NCBI RefSeq assembly: GCF_030690345.1
Contig: NZ_JAUYGV010000007.1
Span: forward strand, 496,001 to 560,000
Direction of reading: 5' to 3'
Length of the DNA stretch: 64,000 bases
Source: Rheinheimera sp.
GTDB lineage: Bacteria; Pseudomonadota; Gammaproteobacteria; Enterobacterales; Alteromonadaceae
Shown: piece after piece, positions 35,425 to 43,460 of the stretch
Layout: the number at the start of each line of letters is the position of its first letter
How positions within the stretch are numbered: the stretch's first letter is position 1
Program-made: the position numbers and the translations under genes
Notes under the pieces: generated by a model
Database searches by the model: none
What the model saw: the letters and a program-made list of their open reading frames with translations, nothing else
Told to the model about the DNA's origin: nothing

Positions 35425-36297
35425 TCAGCTAACGCAGCGCAGCTGCTGCCGGGCGGTGGCGGTAATTTGTTGGCGTAACTGCGCCATTAACGGGCTTTCG
35501 CTTTGCCAATAGTGCCAGTACAGCGGGGTATCCAGATGATAATTTGGCGTTAAATCAACCAGCTGCTTAGTTTCCAGATAAGGCTGCATCTGTAATTCCG
35601 GCAGCAGGCCAAAACCCAGCCCGGCCAGAGCCGCGCGTAAAAAACCTTCGGACGATGGGCATAAATGGGTTTGTTGCGGTGGCTTACCACAGACATCCTG
35701 CAGATACTGATGCTGCAGTTGATCATCCTGATTAAACACCAAACACGGCGCCTGCGGCAGTTGTGTCAGCACGTCCTGATCTAAGCGGTAACGGCGGATA
35801 AAGTCCGGGCTGGCCACAGCGCGGTAACGCAGTGCGCCCAGCGCCTGTACCTTAGCACCATTGACCGGCTGGCTGCCGGCACACAGACAGGCCATCACAT
35901 CGCCCTGTTTCATCCGTTTAAGCCCTACTGACTGATCCTCCACCACAAAATCAAAACACAGCTGCGGGTAGTCCGGTAATACCAATGCTTGTGGCAGCCA
36001 GGTCGCCAGCGAGTCGGCATTGACCGCCAATCTTATGGTAGTAACACTGGTAGCTTCCAACCCCAGTGTGGCTTCCATTTGCCGTACCTGCTGCAGATGG
36101 TTCAGCAGCCGCTGCCCGGTCGGCGTGGCAACCGGCGGCGTCGTGCGCAGCAATACCGGCTGGCCGGCGAGGGCTTCCAGCTGCTTAATACGGTGGCTAA
36201 CCGCCGATTGCGTCAGGTACAGCAGTTTTGCCGCCCGTTCAAAACCACCTTGTTCCACTACGGCGGACAGAGCTTGCAGTAAGCGGTAATCAATCAT
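35425..36297 (-). CDS. argP: LysR-type regulator, ArgP-like
   Basis: 290 residues. N-terminal winged HTH: YRLLQALSAVVEQGGFERAAKLLYLTQSAVSHRIKQLEALAGQPVLLRTTPP, followed by the LysR co-inducer domain. The sequence and its divergent arrangement with a LysE/ArgO exporter gene (96-nt gap) match ArgP/IciA, which activates the basic amino acid exporter in response to arginine or lysine. The operator should lie in 36298-36393. Confidence 0.9.
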   Translation of the reverse strand: MIDYRLLQALSAVVEQGGFERAAKLLYLTQSAVSHRIKQLEALAGQPVLLRTTPPVATPTGQRLLNHLQQVRQMEATLGLEATSVTTIRLAVNADSLATWLPQALVLPDYPQLCFDFVVEDQSVGLKRMKQGDVMACLCAGSQPVNGAKVQALGALRYRAVASPDFIRRYRLDQDVLTQLPQAPCLVFNQDDQLQHQYLQDVCGKPPQQTHLCPSSEGFLRAALAGLGFGLLPELQMQPYLETKQLVDLTPNYHLDTPLYWHYWQSESPLMAQLRQQITATARQQLRCVS

Positions 36298-36393
36298 TAA
36301 TTTAATTCATCTGTACTTAAAATAATTCTTTGGATTAATAGTAGTCTGAAAGGGTATGTTCTGCAGCAGATTTTTCTGCACAGGGGAAGCAGC

Positions 36394-36990
36394 ATGGCGT
36401 TTTTACTGGGGTTTGGTGTCGGCTTAAGTTTAATAGTCGCCATAGGCGCACAAAATATCTGGGTGTTAAGCCAGAGCATGGCCGGGGCCAACCGGCTGGT
36501 AATTGCCGCTGTTTGTATACTCTGCGACTGCCTGCTGATTATGCTGGGCGTATTTGCCGTGCAGCAAATGCAGCTATGGGTGCCGCCATTGGTGCCGCTG
36601 CTTACCTGGCTGGGTGTGGCCTTACTGTTATGGTTGGCCTGGCAAGCGGCCAGCCGCGCCCGGGCTGGTGGCAAAGGCTTGCAAACCGATAGCGCAACTC
36701 AGGTGATGAGCAACAGCAAAACCGCGTTAACCGCTTTGGCGATTACCTTATTAAACCCGCATGTGTATCTGGACACGGTATTTTTAATTGGCGGCGTGGC
36801 GAGCCAGCAAGCCGCACCGCTATGGTTTATGGCCGGTGCTTGTATCGCCTCGTTAGTGTGGTTTTCCTCACTAACCGCTTTGGCTCCCAGGCTGAAAGTC
36901 TGGCTTAACTCGGCCAAACGCTGGCAGCTGTTTGACAGCGCCATCGCCGTGTTGCTGGGCGGTATCGCGCTTAATCTGGCGCTGCAGTAG
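36394..36990 (+). CDS. LysE/ArgO-type amino acid exporter
   Basis: 198 residues with about six TM helices. Family motifs: FGVGLSLIVAIGAQNIWVLSQ (G-A-Q-N near residue 20) and ALAITLLNPHVYLDTVFLIGG (L-N-P-H-x-Y-L-D). It exports L-lysine/arginine across the inner membrane. Divergent from argP. RBS AGGGGAAG before ATG 36394. Confidence 0.93.
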   Translation: MAFLLGFGVGLSLIVAIGAQNIWVLSQSMAGANRLVIAAVCILCDCLLIMLGVFAVQQMQLWVPPLVPLLTWLGVALLLWLAWQAASRARAGGKGLQTDSATQVMSNSKTALTALAITLLNPHVYLDTVFLIGGVASQQAAPLWFMAGACIASLVWFSSLTALAPRLKVWLNSAKRWQLFDSAIAVLLGGIALNLALQ

Positions 36991-37097
36991 CTCAGTGCAG
37001 TTCTGTTGACCAATTTTAACGGTCCCTTTATCTGTTTTATAAAGTTCAACATAGTAAGGAAACGCATTTATTGCTTTTTTCTTTATAGGAAACTAAT

Positions 37098-37463
37098 ATG
37101 TTTCTTTGTGATGCAAAAGCAATATATGTGACTACTGATATGGCCTCTATTCTGCAACAAATAAAACAGCGCCGGCTGACACTGGGTTTAAAACAGAACG
37201 ATATGCTGCTGCGTGTCGGCGTATCACGTCAGCAGTACCAGCGCCTTGAAGCCAAGGGTAACCCCAGATTGAACACTCTTGAGCTGATAGCGCAGGGGTT
37301 AAACAGCGAGTTGCTGCTGATCCCGAAAGAAAAACTCAGTGCAGTAGTCGCGCTACTGGAACAAGAGCCCTTACTGCAACAATCCGCTAAATCCACAACT
37401 GAAAATGCGCAGAAAAGTCTGGCCGATGACCCATGGCAGGACTTATTGGGAGATGACCAATGA
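37098..37463 (+). CDS. hipB: HipB-type antitoxin, XRE family
   Basis: 121 residues from ATG 37098 (AGGAAAC upstream). XRE helix-turn-helix in residues about 15-75: ILQQIKQRRLTLGLKQNDMLLRVGVSRQQYQRLEAKGNPRLNTLELIAQGL. The C-terminal 40 residues are probably disordered and contact the toxin. ATG 37140 is an alternative start lacking an RBS. It overlaps hipA by ATGA. A repeated AGGAAAC sits at 37057-37063 and 37087-37093, 30 nt apart, in the region where an autoregulatory operator would be expected. Confidence 0.9.
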   Translation: MFLCDAKAIYVTTDMASILQQIKQRRLTLGLKQNDMLLRVGVSRQQYQRLEAKGNPRLNTLELIAQGLNSELLLIPKEKLSAVVALLEQEPLLQQSAKSTTENAQKSLADDPWQDLLGDDQ

Positions 37464-38728
37464 GTAGTGACCTCGCGGACGAAATAAGTGTTTTAAAGTT
37501 AACCTTGCATAACAGGTTAGTGGGCTACCTGGCCGGATTTCAAAGTGGTAAAAATGTACTGAGCTTTGCCGGGGAATTTAAGCAGGATCCTAATCGTCCT
37601 ACCTTTAGCCTGATAACCCACCCGGCGTTTCCCAGAGCTGAAAAATTAATGGCTGAACTCTGGTCAAGAAACCAAAGGTTGCACCCTATACTATCCAATC
37701 TGCTGCCGGAAGGTGCGTTAAGGGAGTTAATAGCACAAGGTCTTAAAGTGCATGTCGACAACGAATTCCATATTCTTTCCTATTTGGGCGCGGATTTGCC
37801 CGGCGCTCTGGTAGCTGAGCCTATGGAACCAGAAGACGTGCCAGACACTGTGCTAAGCGCACACCGCAACGCCAGAGCCGTTAAATTTAACAAAATAGCC
37901 GCAGAGAACAAGTTTTCGTTGGCGGGTGTGCAGATGAAGTTTTCCATGAAGGAAAAGGATGGACGCTACAACCTGGCCAAAGGTGATGTGTTGGGAGACT
38001 GGATAATCAAAACACCGTCGACCAAACATAAAGATGTACCGCTGAACGAGTATACTGCAATGACACTTGCGGCACTCATTGGCATCGACATTCCCGACAT
38101 CAAGCTGGTTGAACTGAATAAACTGGACAACCTTCCGCCGATAAATCTGCCTGATGAAAAGCTGGCCTTTGCGATAAAACGGTTTGATCGCAACGATAAT
38201 ATCCGCATTCACATGGAAGATTTTGCTCAGGTATTAGTGAAGTATCCGCATGAAAAATATCAATCGGCAAACTATGAGCAAATTGGCAAGATTATCTATG
38301 ATTTTTCGGGAGACGGTCTGGCTGACGCGCAACAATTTGCCAGACGGCTGTTGGTTAATATCCTGCTCGCGAACGGCGATGCGCACCTGAAGAATTGGAG
38401 CTTGCTCTATGCTGATCAAGTCACGCCACGGCTGTCACCGGCTTACGACATCGTCACAACCAGTGTATATATTGACGGCGAAAGGCATTTCGCACTTAAT
38501 TTAGGCAAAACCAAACAGTGGTACGACGTTTCGCTGGCAAACTTTCAGTTGTGGACTGACCGCGCCGGCATCCCATGGCGAGCCATTAAACCTCATCTGG
38601 ATGATGCTATGACAAAAGCCAGAAGCCTTTGGCCAGAGGCCATCAACAACCTGCCGATGCATGAAGATCACAAACATAAGTTAAAGCAGCACTGGCGCAA
38701 TTTGACAGAAGATTTTCAGATAAAATGA
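37460..38728 (+). CDS. hipA: HipA-family Ser/Thr kinase toxin
   Basis: 422 residues. HipA N-terminal domain (LTLHNRLVGYLAGFQSGKNVLSFAGEF) and the PI3K-like kinase core: LAGVQMKFSMKEKDGRYNLAKGD (glycine-rich/P-loop-like), WIIKTPSTKHKDVPLNEYTAMTLA (ATP Lys), FAIKRFDRND, then catalytic LLANGDAHLKNWSLLY (Asp and Asn) and LSPAYDIVTTSVY (metal Asp). HipA of E. coli phosphorylates GltX and causes dormancy. All catalytic residues look intact. It is coupled to hipB and marks the left edge of the AT-rich accessory stretch. Confidence 0.94.
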   Translation: MSSDLADEISVLKLTLHNRLVGYLAGFQSGKNVLSFAGEFKQDPNRPTFSLITHPAFPRAEKLMAELWSRNQRLHPILSNLLPEGALRELIAQGLKVHVDNEFHILSYLGADLPGALVAEPMEPEDVPDTVLSAHRNARAVKFNKIAAENKFSLAGVQMKFSMKEKDGRYNLAKGDVLGDWIIKTPSTKHKDVPLNEYTAMTLAALIGIDIPDIKLVELNKLDNLPPINLPDEKLAFAIKRFDRNDNIRIHMEDFAQVLVKYPHEKYQSANYEQIGKIIYDFSGDGLADAQQFARRLLVNILLANGDAHLKNWSLLYADQVTPRLSPAYDIVTTSVYIDGERHFALNLGKTKQWYDVSLANFQLWTDRAGIPWRAIKPHLDDAMTKARSLWPEAINNLPMHEDHKHKLKQHWRNLTEDFQIK

Positions 38729-39158
38729 AATGGTCAGTTGCTCTGCGTAACGCAATGTCAAACAGGCTAATTGCACAATGTTGTACTGTCACCATGCCGC
38801 ATCGTTTACCGCGAAGCAGGCGAGTAGGTGCTAATACTGCACATCATGAGCGATGAACAGCAACCACGGGCTTTTATGTTGCAGCCGGCAAACTAGCAAC
38901 TCTTCAATACATCGCCAAGCACCACTCTACTTAACCATCAATGCCAACCAGCGTTATCCAGCCATCTAAGCACATGCCATTTAAATGCTTGACCCAGTTT
39001 TGTTTTTCGGTAAATGTAACAACTGGTTTAAGGTTTACTCAATTATTTTTTAGCTTTAAGGTATGTCAAAAAGCAAGACCTGACCCTGAAGGATCCCCAA
39101 GACCTGACCCTGAAGGATCCCTTGCGGTCATCGCCTATGTTTGCTTCAAGTTTCTCTG
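38729..39158. other. Gene-free stretch with repeats at the left edge of the accessory region
   Basis: 430 nt without a credible gene. It contains a 24-nt tandem duplication (next entry) and several short dead-end frames, e.g. a 16-codon frame at about 38848. It resembles decayed DNA or an insertion scar rather than a promoter region only; the promoter of the following gene must lie near its right end. Confidence 0.5.
39075..39121 (+). repeat. Two tandem copies of a 24-nt unit
   Basis: A 23-nt sequence beginning AAGACCTGACCCTGAAGG occurs at 39075-39097 and again, identical, at 39099-39121 with one base between. AAGACCTGACCC-type sequences recall REP-associated transposase (RAYT) surroundings in other gammaproteobacteria; that is from memory and unverified. 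Lies 38 nt upstream of the next gene. Confidence 0.8.
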
Positions 39159-40187
39159 ATGAGTACGAGTATGATTCAAGTAAAAATACCTCAAAATTTG
39201 TCCCTTACTAATGCGCTAAATTTTTGCAATAGATTGTGGGATTTGGAACATTCTGATGAGTACGAATTTGATTTTGTGAATCTCGGTCTGGTGGAGCCGT
39301 TTACCATGGCCTATGTGGCTAATGAACTGAAGAGGTTCAGAGAAACGAGACCACACAGCAGATTTAGAGCTGCCAATCATAAAGATAAGTCATATGCTGC
39401 GCATATGGGATTTTTTAGGGCTTTTGGATTGAAGTTTGGAAATGAGCCCGGCGAAGCAAGCGGCAGTAGTACCTATCTTCCTCTAACAATATTGAATGTT
39501 GCCGACTTACAGAGCGAAGCCGGTAAATCAGGTGAGCATGTCGGTACTATAATTGAGTCAAAATCTGAACAAATCGCCAAAATATTAACGAGGCAGCAAA
39601 CAGGCGACTTGGTCGATACTCTTACATTTTCAATTAGAGAAATAATGAGGAATGTTGTTGAGCATTCTAATTCTGAGGTTATCGAATATTGCGCTCAATA
39701 TTGGCCGACTAAAAGCTTAGTTGAATTTGCTGTTCTGGATACTGGACAGGGGATTATGCGAGGTTTGTCAACCAACCCATATTTGAACATTAATGATGAA
39801 CGTGATGCATTGCACCTTGCTTTGCTGCCAGGAATCTCTGGAAAGATGTATAAAGGTGTTAGAAAAAGAATGCATGACGAGTGGCAGAATTCTGGGTTTG
39901 GTCTTTATATGACTAGTAGAATTTGTAGAAATGGTGGTAATTTTTTTATTGCAAGTAACGACAAAAGCATTTTTTTAGATAGCACATCGAAGCAGGATTT
40001 AGAGTGCAAATATAAAGGTACGGCTTTGAGACTTCGTATCGATACTAGTCGAATATCTTCATGTAGTGAAATGCTTGCTAGATATCGTAATGAAGGCTAC
40101 CAAGCTGCAAAGAGGTTTGCTGGCGATGATGCAATTGAACCCTCTATTGCATCTACAATGTTGGCGAGAGATTTTCAAGAGTCTTAA
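39159..40187 (+). CDS. STAS-like plus GHKL ATPase fusion protein
   Basis: 342 residues from ATG 39159 (ATG 39171 also possible). The N-terminal 95 residues look like a STAS fold: YEFDFVNLGLVEPFTMAYVANELKRFRE. The middle has a GHKL ATPase: N-box FSIREIMRNVVEHSNS, G1 FAVLDTGQGIMRG and G2 NSGFGLYMTSRICRNGG. No H-box is present, so it is more like an anti-sigma-type Ser/Thr kinase than a histidine kinase. A ligand-like STAS domain fused to the ATPase would be a one-piece partner switch. Codons are AT-rich, unlike the genes to its left. The next gene is 38 nt downstream and may be its partner. Confidence 0.72.
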   Translation: MSTSMIQVKIPQNLSLTNALNFCNRLWDLEHSDEYEFDFVNLGLVEPFTMAYVANELKRFRETRPHSRFRAANHKDKSYAAHMGFFRAFGLKFGNEPGEASGSSTYLPLTILNVADLQSEAGKSGEHVGTIIESKSEQIAKILTRQQTGDLVDTLTFSIREIMRNVVEHSNSEVIEYCAQYWPTKSLVEFAVLDTGQGIMRGLSTNPYLNINDERDALHLALLPGISGKMYKGVRKRMHDEWQNSGFGLYMTSRICRNGGNFFIASNDKSIFLDSTSKQDLECKYKGTALRLRIDTSRISSCSEMLARYRNEGYQAAKRFAGDDAIEPSIASTMLARDFQES

Positions 40188-40225
40188 CATGGCCATTAAG
40201 TCTGCCCACTGCGGCCCCAGAGAGA

Positions 40226-40909
40226 ATGATGTCTGAAAATAACATAAAACCTGAAAAGATCACCAAACCTATTCAGTTATTAGCTGCATGGCTAGCTGGA
40301 CTTTTTTCAATTGATAGCTGTTTTTTAATCGGGGCAGCAAATTTAGAACAAGGCTCATTTGAATCAATTGCACTTGTAGTTGCTGCAATAGTAAATGTAC
40401 CTATTTTCCTAGCAGCTGTTTTTCTTCTACAAACAAAGTTCCGGCCAGAGCTACAAGAAGACTCTTATTATTCAACCTATCTTAGTCAAAAAACCAACCA
40501 AACTGTGAAGGTCACAAAACCTGAGGCACAGGCCATAGAGTTTAGTCATCGCATAAGCGCTATAGAAAAATTAATCGAGGAAAAAACATCGTCTCAGGAG
40601 GAACAAAGTGGAGAACTCTTCGGGCTACTGGTTGGAGTTAACGACTTTCTATCAGACAGAGAAAAAATCAAGCAATTACTAGCAGCACATGGTGCTTCTG
40701 GAATTTCATCATTTGAAGGTAAAGACCCTCCGAAGGGACGTGTTGTTGCAATTGCAGAATCCCTAAGTAATGCGAAAACACACCGTATTATACAGTTAGC
40801 AAAAGAGATTGGTTTTACCCATTACAGCAGATTCGATAATTGGGCTGAGCAAACAAAAGAAGTAGTATTGTTTGGTAGCTACGGTGAACCTGATTATGAG
40901 ATTATTTAA
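40226..40909 (+). CDS. Two-TM membrane protein with unknown cytoplasmic domain
   Basis: 227 residues; no known family recognised. Two hydrophobic helices (about residues 15-37 and 48-70: LLAAWLAGLFSIDSCFLIGA, IALVVAAIVNVPIFLAAVFLL), then a predicted coiled coil (EFSHRISAIEKLIEEKTSSQEEQ) and a 100-residue soluble domain (LFGLLVGVNDFLSDREKIKQLL, KGRVVAIAESLSNAKTHRIIQLAKEIGFTHY, EVVLFGSYGEPDYEII). It follows the STAS-GHKL gene and shares its base composition. A strong hairpin lies right after its stop. Confidence 0.6.
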   Translation: MMSENNIKPEKITKPIQLLAAWLAGLFSIDSCFLIGAANLEQGSFESIALVVAAIVNVPIFLAAVFLLQTKFRPELQEDSYYSTYLSQKTNQTVKVTKPEAQAIEFSHRISAIEKLIEEKTSSQEEQSGELFGLLVGVNDFLSDREKIKQLLAAHGASGISSFEGKDPPKGRVVAIAESLSNAKTHRIIQLAKEIGFTHYSRFDNWAEQTKEVVLFGSYGEPDYEII

Positions 40910-40947
40910 AGGCCAACAAGTCAAGTCAGCATCGCCACTTCGTGGCT

Positions 40948-40994
40948 GGACGCGCTGAAACGCGCCGCGGTTTGCGGCGTTGACGTCCGTTTTT
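40948..40994 (+). terminator. GC-rich long hairpin with T-run; terminator or attC-like site
   Basis: GGACG (40948-40952) pairs with CGTCC (40984-40988). Between them AACG..CCGC and GCGGCGTT can pair around a GGTTT loop, giving a long imperfect hairpin followed by GTTTTT. A separate GCCAC-TTC-GTGGC hairpin precedes it. Simplest reading: Rho-independent terminator of the preceding gene. Its imperfect palindrome placed right after a stop codon also resembles an integron attC site, but the core RYYYAAC/GTTRRRY boxes are not convincing. Confidence 0.45.
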
Positions 40995-41038
40995 CGCTCA
41001 TAACTGCTGTTCAAGGTTTACCACCTGCTTGGAAGCAA

Positions 41039-41398
41039 TTAAACAAACATCGCTACCGGTATACCAAACCGCTTGGATAAAGCGCGGATATGGCCGAGTG
41101 TTAACGAGCGCTTGCCGCTTAGCATTTGCGATACCAGCGATTTTCCGCCTATCTCCTCACTTTGCGTAAGGCCGTGTTGATCTATCAACAGCCGCAGCAT
41201 GGCTATACCAGGTTCTAAATCTTCTATCCGCTGATTAAACACCTTAAACCGCTCTGCGGTTTCTTCGTACTCTTGCAGCACCGGAAACAGCAGGTCTATC
41301 AGCAGCTGATTAGCATCATAGTCTTCGACCAGTTCATCCATTAACGCTAACAGTTCGTCATATTGCTGATCAGAATTAATGCCCTGCAGCCACGGCAT
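41039..41398 (-). CDS. higA: HigA-type antitoxin with C-terminal HTH, toxin gene absent
   Basis: 119 residues from ATG 41398. The pattern matches E. coli HigA/YgjM: DQQYDELLALMDELVEDYD, ETAERFKVFNQRIEDLEPGIAMLRLLIDQHGLTQSE, then the HTH EEIGGKSLVSQMLSGKRSLTLGHIRALSKRFGIPVAMFV. Members are about 20 residues longer at the N-terminus. Here the frame stays open upstream to TAG 41461-41459 and encodes IRLDIQPVKSLSQQLIKVMP, which resembles that missing part. No ATG/GTG/TTG exists there, only ATT codons (41452, 41440), with AGGAG nearby at about 41459. A HigB toxin should lie upstream at 41460-41700, but none is found. Confidence 0.85.
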   Translation of the reverse strand: MPWLQGINSDQQYDELLALMDELVEDYDANQLLIDLLFPVLQEYEETAERFKVFNQRIEDLEPGIAMLRLLIDQHGLTQSEEIGGKSLVSQMLSGKRSLTLGHIRALSKRFGIPVAMFV

Positions 41399-41452
41399 AA
41401 CCTTGATTAATTGCTGCGATAAGGACTTTACTGGCTGAATATCTAACCTAAT

Positions 41453-41743
41453 CGGCTCCTACTTACTGCTTTAGTTACGTTATGGCGGCGAAATTGCCTG
41501 GGGGTTACAAATAGCAAATCGGCATGACTCCAGTATTCGAGTGCAGATTTATTCTATTTGACGGTATTAAAAAAAAATTTTATTTAAATCAGTGACAAAA
41601 CAATTAGTAAGCACTTTTAGCTGAAGTTGGCAACTAAAAACAACGTGCCATTTATTGAATTTTTAAAAAGGCATGCTAATACATAACGACTGCTCTAAAT
41701 ATTTAACTACCCAGTAAGCTGGTTTAAATGATGAGGAAATAAC
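41453..41743. other. AT-rich intergenic region between higA and the PhoD-like gene
   Basis: About 290 nt, divergent, with poly-A/T runs (AAAAAAAAATTTTATTTAAAT near 41570). It must contain the promoters for both genes, but I cannot identify a toxin gene, hairpin or clear promoter box. GAGGAAATAAC before ATG 41744 is a good ribosome binding site. Confidence 0.4.
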
Positions 41744-43126
41744 ATGGATGTTCAATGCCTGTCTGTTGGGCCTATTGTTGGCCATACAACTTCTCACTAT
41801 GTTCGGATTTTTGGTCGCGCTGAGTTTTCTATTGATGGTGGTAGGCCGAGAAAAGCTCATGGCGTTGTCAGGTATAGAAAATCAGGTAGTCAGAATTACT
41901 CTAAGCCTATGTATTTTAAAATGAATCCAAACTTTGACATGACAGGTGTAATTGTTATCTCCGGGCTGAAAGAAAACTCTAAATATGAATACCAAGTAGG
42001 CTGGTTTTATTCCGACGTTGATACCGTCGATATCAATGTAGACAAGGTACTTGAATGGAAACAAATTGAGGTTGTTGAATTTAAAACTGCTTCTTCAAGC
42101 CAGGCTGAGCCCAGAACGCTCGTGTTCGGCTCATGTCGATATGTGCTGCGCCTGTTTGGCGGGCTTTGGTGGGATGACCGGGGCGACAAGGTTTTCAAGT
42201 CAATCCTTGAGCAAGTAAAAACTGGTGAAACTATTGATCAGTTAATCATGTGCGGCGATCAAATATATGCAGATGATTTGAACGTGTTAGGCGCAGACGA
42301 GTGTGTAGATGAATACAATAAGAGATATCAGAAGATTTTAACAACGCCATATCTTCGCAAGCTTATGTCTCAAGTTCCAACGTACATGATGCTGGATGAT
42401 CATGAAATTGAAGATAATTGGCCTGAATCTGCAGATTCCCGCGATTGGGTTAAAAAATTTCCCGCCGCGATTCAATCATTTGCAACTTACCAATCGAGTC
42501 ATAGTCCGCTATTCGATCTTAAGGGTAGTCGTATTAGCGGAACGCCAACCCACCTTTGGTATCAGTATACCGATGGGTGCTGTGAGTTCTTTGTAACTGA
42601 TTGCCGTACGGAAAGAAACCTGAATTCAAATAGCCTTGAAATGATAGGTCCGAGGCAAAAGCGTGAGCTTTTTAAGTGGCTTACCAATGAGAGCGGTTTG
42701 GTAAAGGTCATAGTAACAAGCGTCCCGTTATACGAATCAGAATCTTCTGATAAGTGGCATGGATTTATCAGTCAAAGAGATGAACTTTTAGAATGCATCC
42801 GCACAAACTCGGTATCAAGAGTTGTGTTTTTGTCCGGTGATGTTCATGCCTGCATGGCTTCTCAACTCGATTTAGGTAATGGAGTGAAAGTAACCTCTAT
42901 AGTGTCATCCGCTTTTTTCTGGCCATATCCACATCCGAATAGAAAAGATTTCAAGCTGAGTGGAAATATTAAAACATCTACCAGTAATAAATATAAGGTT
43001 ATCAATGCCAGTGATGTATACCCTAAAGATGCATTCACTAAACTCGATGTGTCAGTTAATAAAATCGGTATTAATTTCATTTGCAGGAAAGGCATTCAGC
43101 TTAGAAGTTTGAGTTTGAGCTTTTAA
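41744..43126 (+). CDS. PhoD-like metallophosphatase
   Basis: 460 residues with no signal peptide. N-terminal fibronectin-like domain (about 1-115; VGPIVGHTTSHYVRIFGRA, GLKENSKYEYQVGW), then the PhoD-type metal site: TLVFGSCRYV, LIMCGDQIYADDL (GDQ-x-Y-A-D), MLDDHEIEDNW (D-D-H-E), VIVTSVPLYE, VVFLSGDVHACMASQ. PhoD enzymes are Ca/Fe-dependent phosphodiesterases acting on teichoic acids, phospholipids or nucleotides. Lack of a Tat signal suggests a cytoplasmic role. AT-rich codon use marks it as acquired DNA. Confidence 0.85.
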   Translation: MDVQCLSVGPIVGHTTSHYVRIFGRAEFSIDGGRPRKAHGVVRYRKSGSQNYSKPMYFKMNPNFDMTGVIVISGLKENSKYEYQVGWFYSDVDTVDINVDKVLEWKQIEVVEFKTASSSQAEPRTLVFGSCRYVLRLFGGLWWDDRGDKVFKSILEQVKTGETIDQLIMCGDQIYADDLNVLGADECVDEYNKRYQKILTTPYLRKLMSQVPTYMMLDDHEIEDNWPESADSRDWVKKFPAAIQSFATYQSSHSPLFDLKGSRISGTPTHLWYQYTDGCCEFFVTDCRTERNLNSNSLEMIGPRQKRELFKWLTNESGLVKVIVTSVPLYESESSDKWHGFISQRDELLECIRTNSVSRVVFLSGDVHACMASQLDLGNGVKVTSIVSSAFFWPYPHPNRKDFKLSGNIKTSTSNKYKVINASDVYPKDAFTKLDVSVNKIGINFICRKGIQLRSLSLSF

Positions 43127-43460
43127 ATTTCTGTTGAATCTTGATTTGAATGAAACTAATGATATCAAGGTATTATTAAAGAAAAGAAACCAATTGGTTG
43201 GCTTTTTTAGGTGTGACACAGTGCCGGTAATAGAAGCTGATTAACGTATTTCATTTTTGACATCAAGAAATTCGGAGAGAAGCTTGGGCTGTAACATATA
43301 TAGCGTCTATTCAAGCCGATGTTGGAGATTCTTGGTATGTATCAAAAACCGTCAGTAATTCGCATGTAAATAATAGTTTTGATGAGCAGGAAAGTTGACT
43401 ATGACGACACGGCTAATTTCTTGCCAGATGACAGGTTGTAACTTTGTTGGAGAAGCGTAA
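43127..43460. other. Gap with weak terminator and possible remnant
   Basis: 334 nt. AACC-AATT-GGTT (43188-43199) followed by TTTTTT (43203-43208) could be a weak terminator for the PhoD-like gene. From 43261 to TGA 43398 a start-less plus frame of 45 codons reads like protein (EIRREAWAVTYIASIQADVG, DSWYVSKTVSN). At the right end is a 19-codon frame described next. Confidence 0.35.
43401..43460 (+). CDS. Possible 19-codon leader ORF
   Basis: ATG 43401 preceded by AGGA nine nt upstream; 19 residues (MTTRLISCQMTGCNFVGEA) ending in TAA immediately followed by the GTG start of the next gene. The stop-start contact would allow translational coupling. Too short to judge; it could be the end of a decayed gene. 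Confidence 0.25.
   Translation: MTTRLISCQMTGCNFVGEA

Noticed and set aside
39061..39121. CRISPR-like repeat
   Set aside because: Only two copies, one base between them, and no cas gene.
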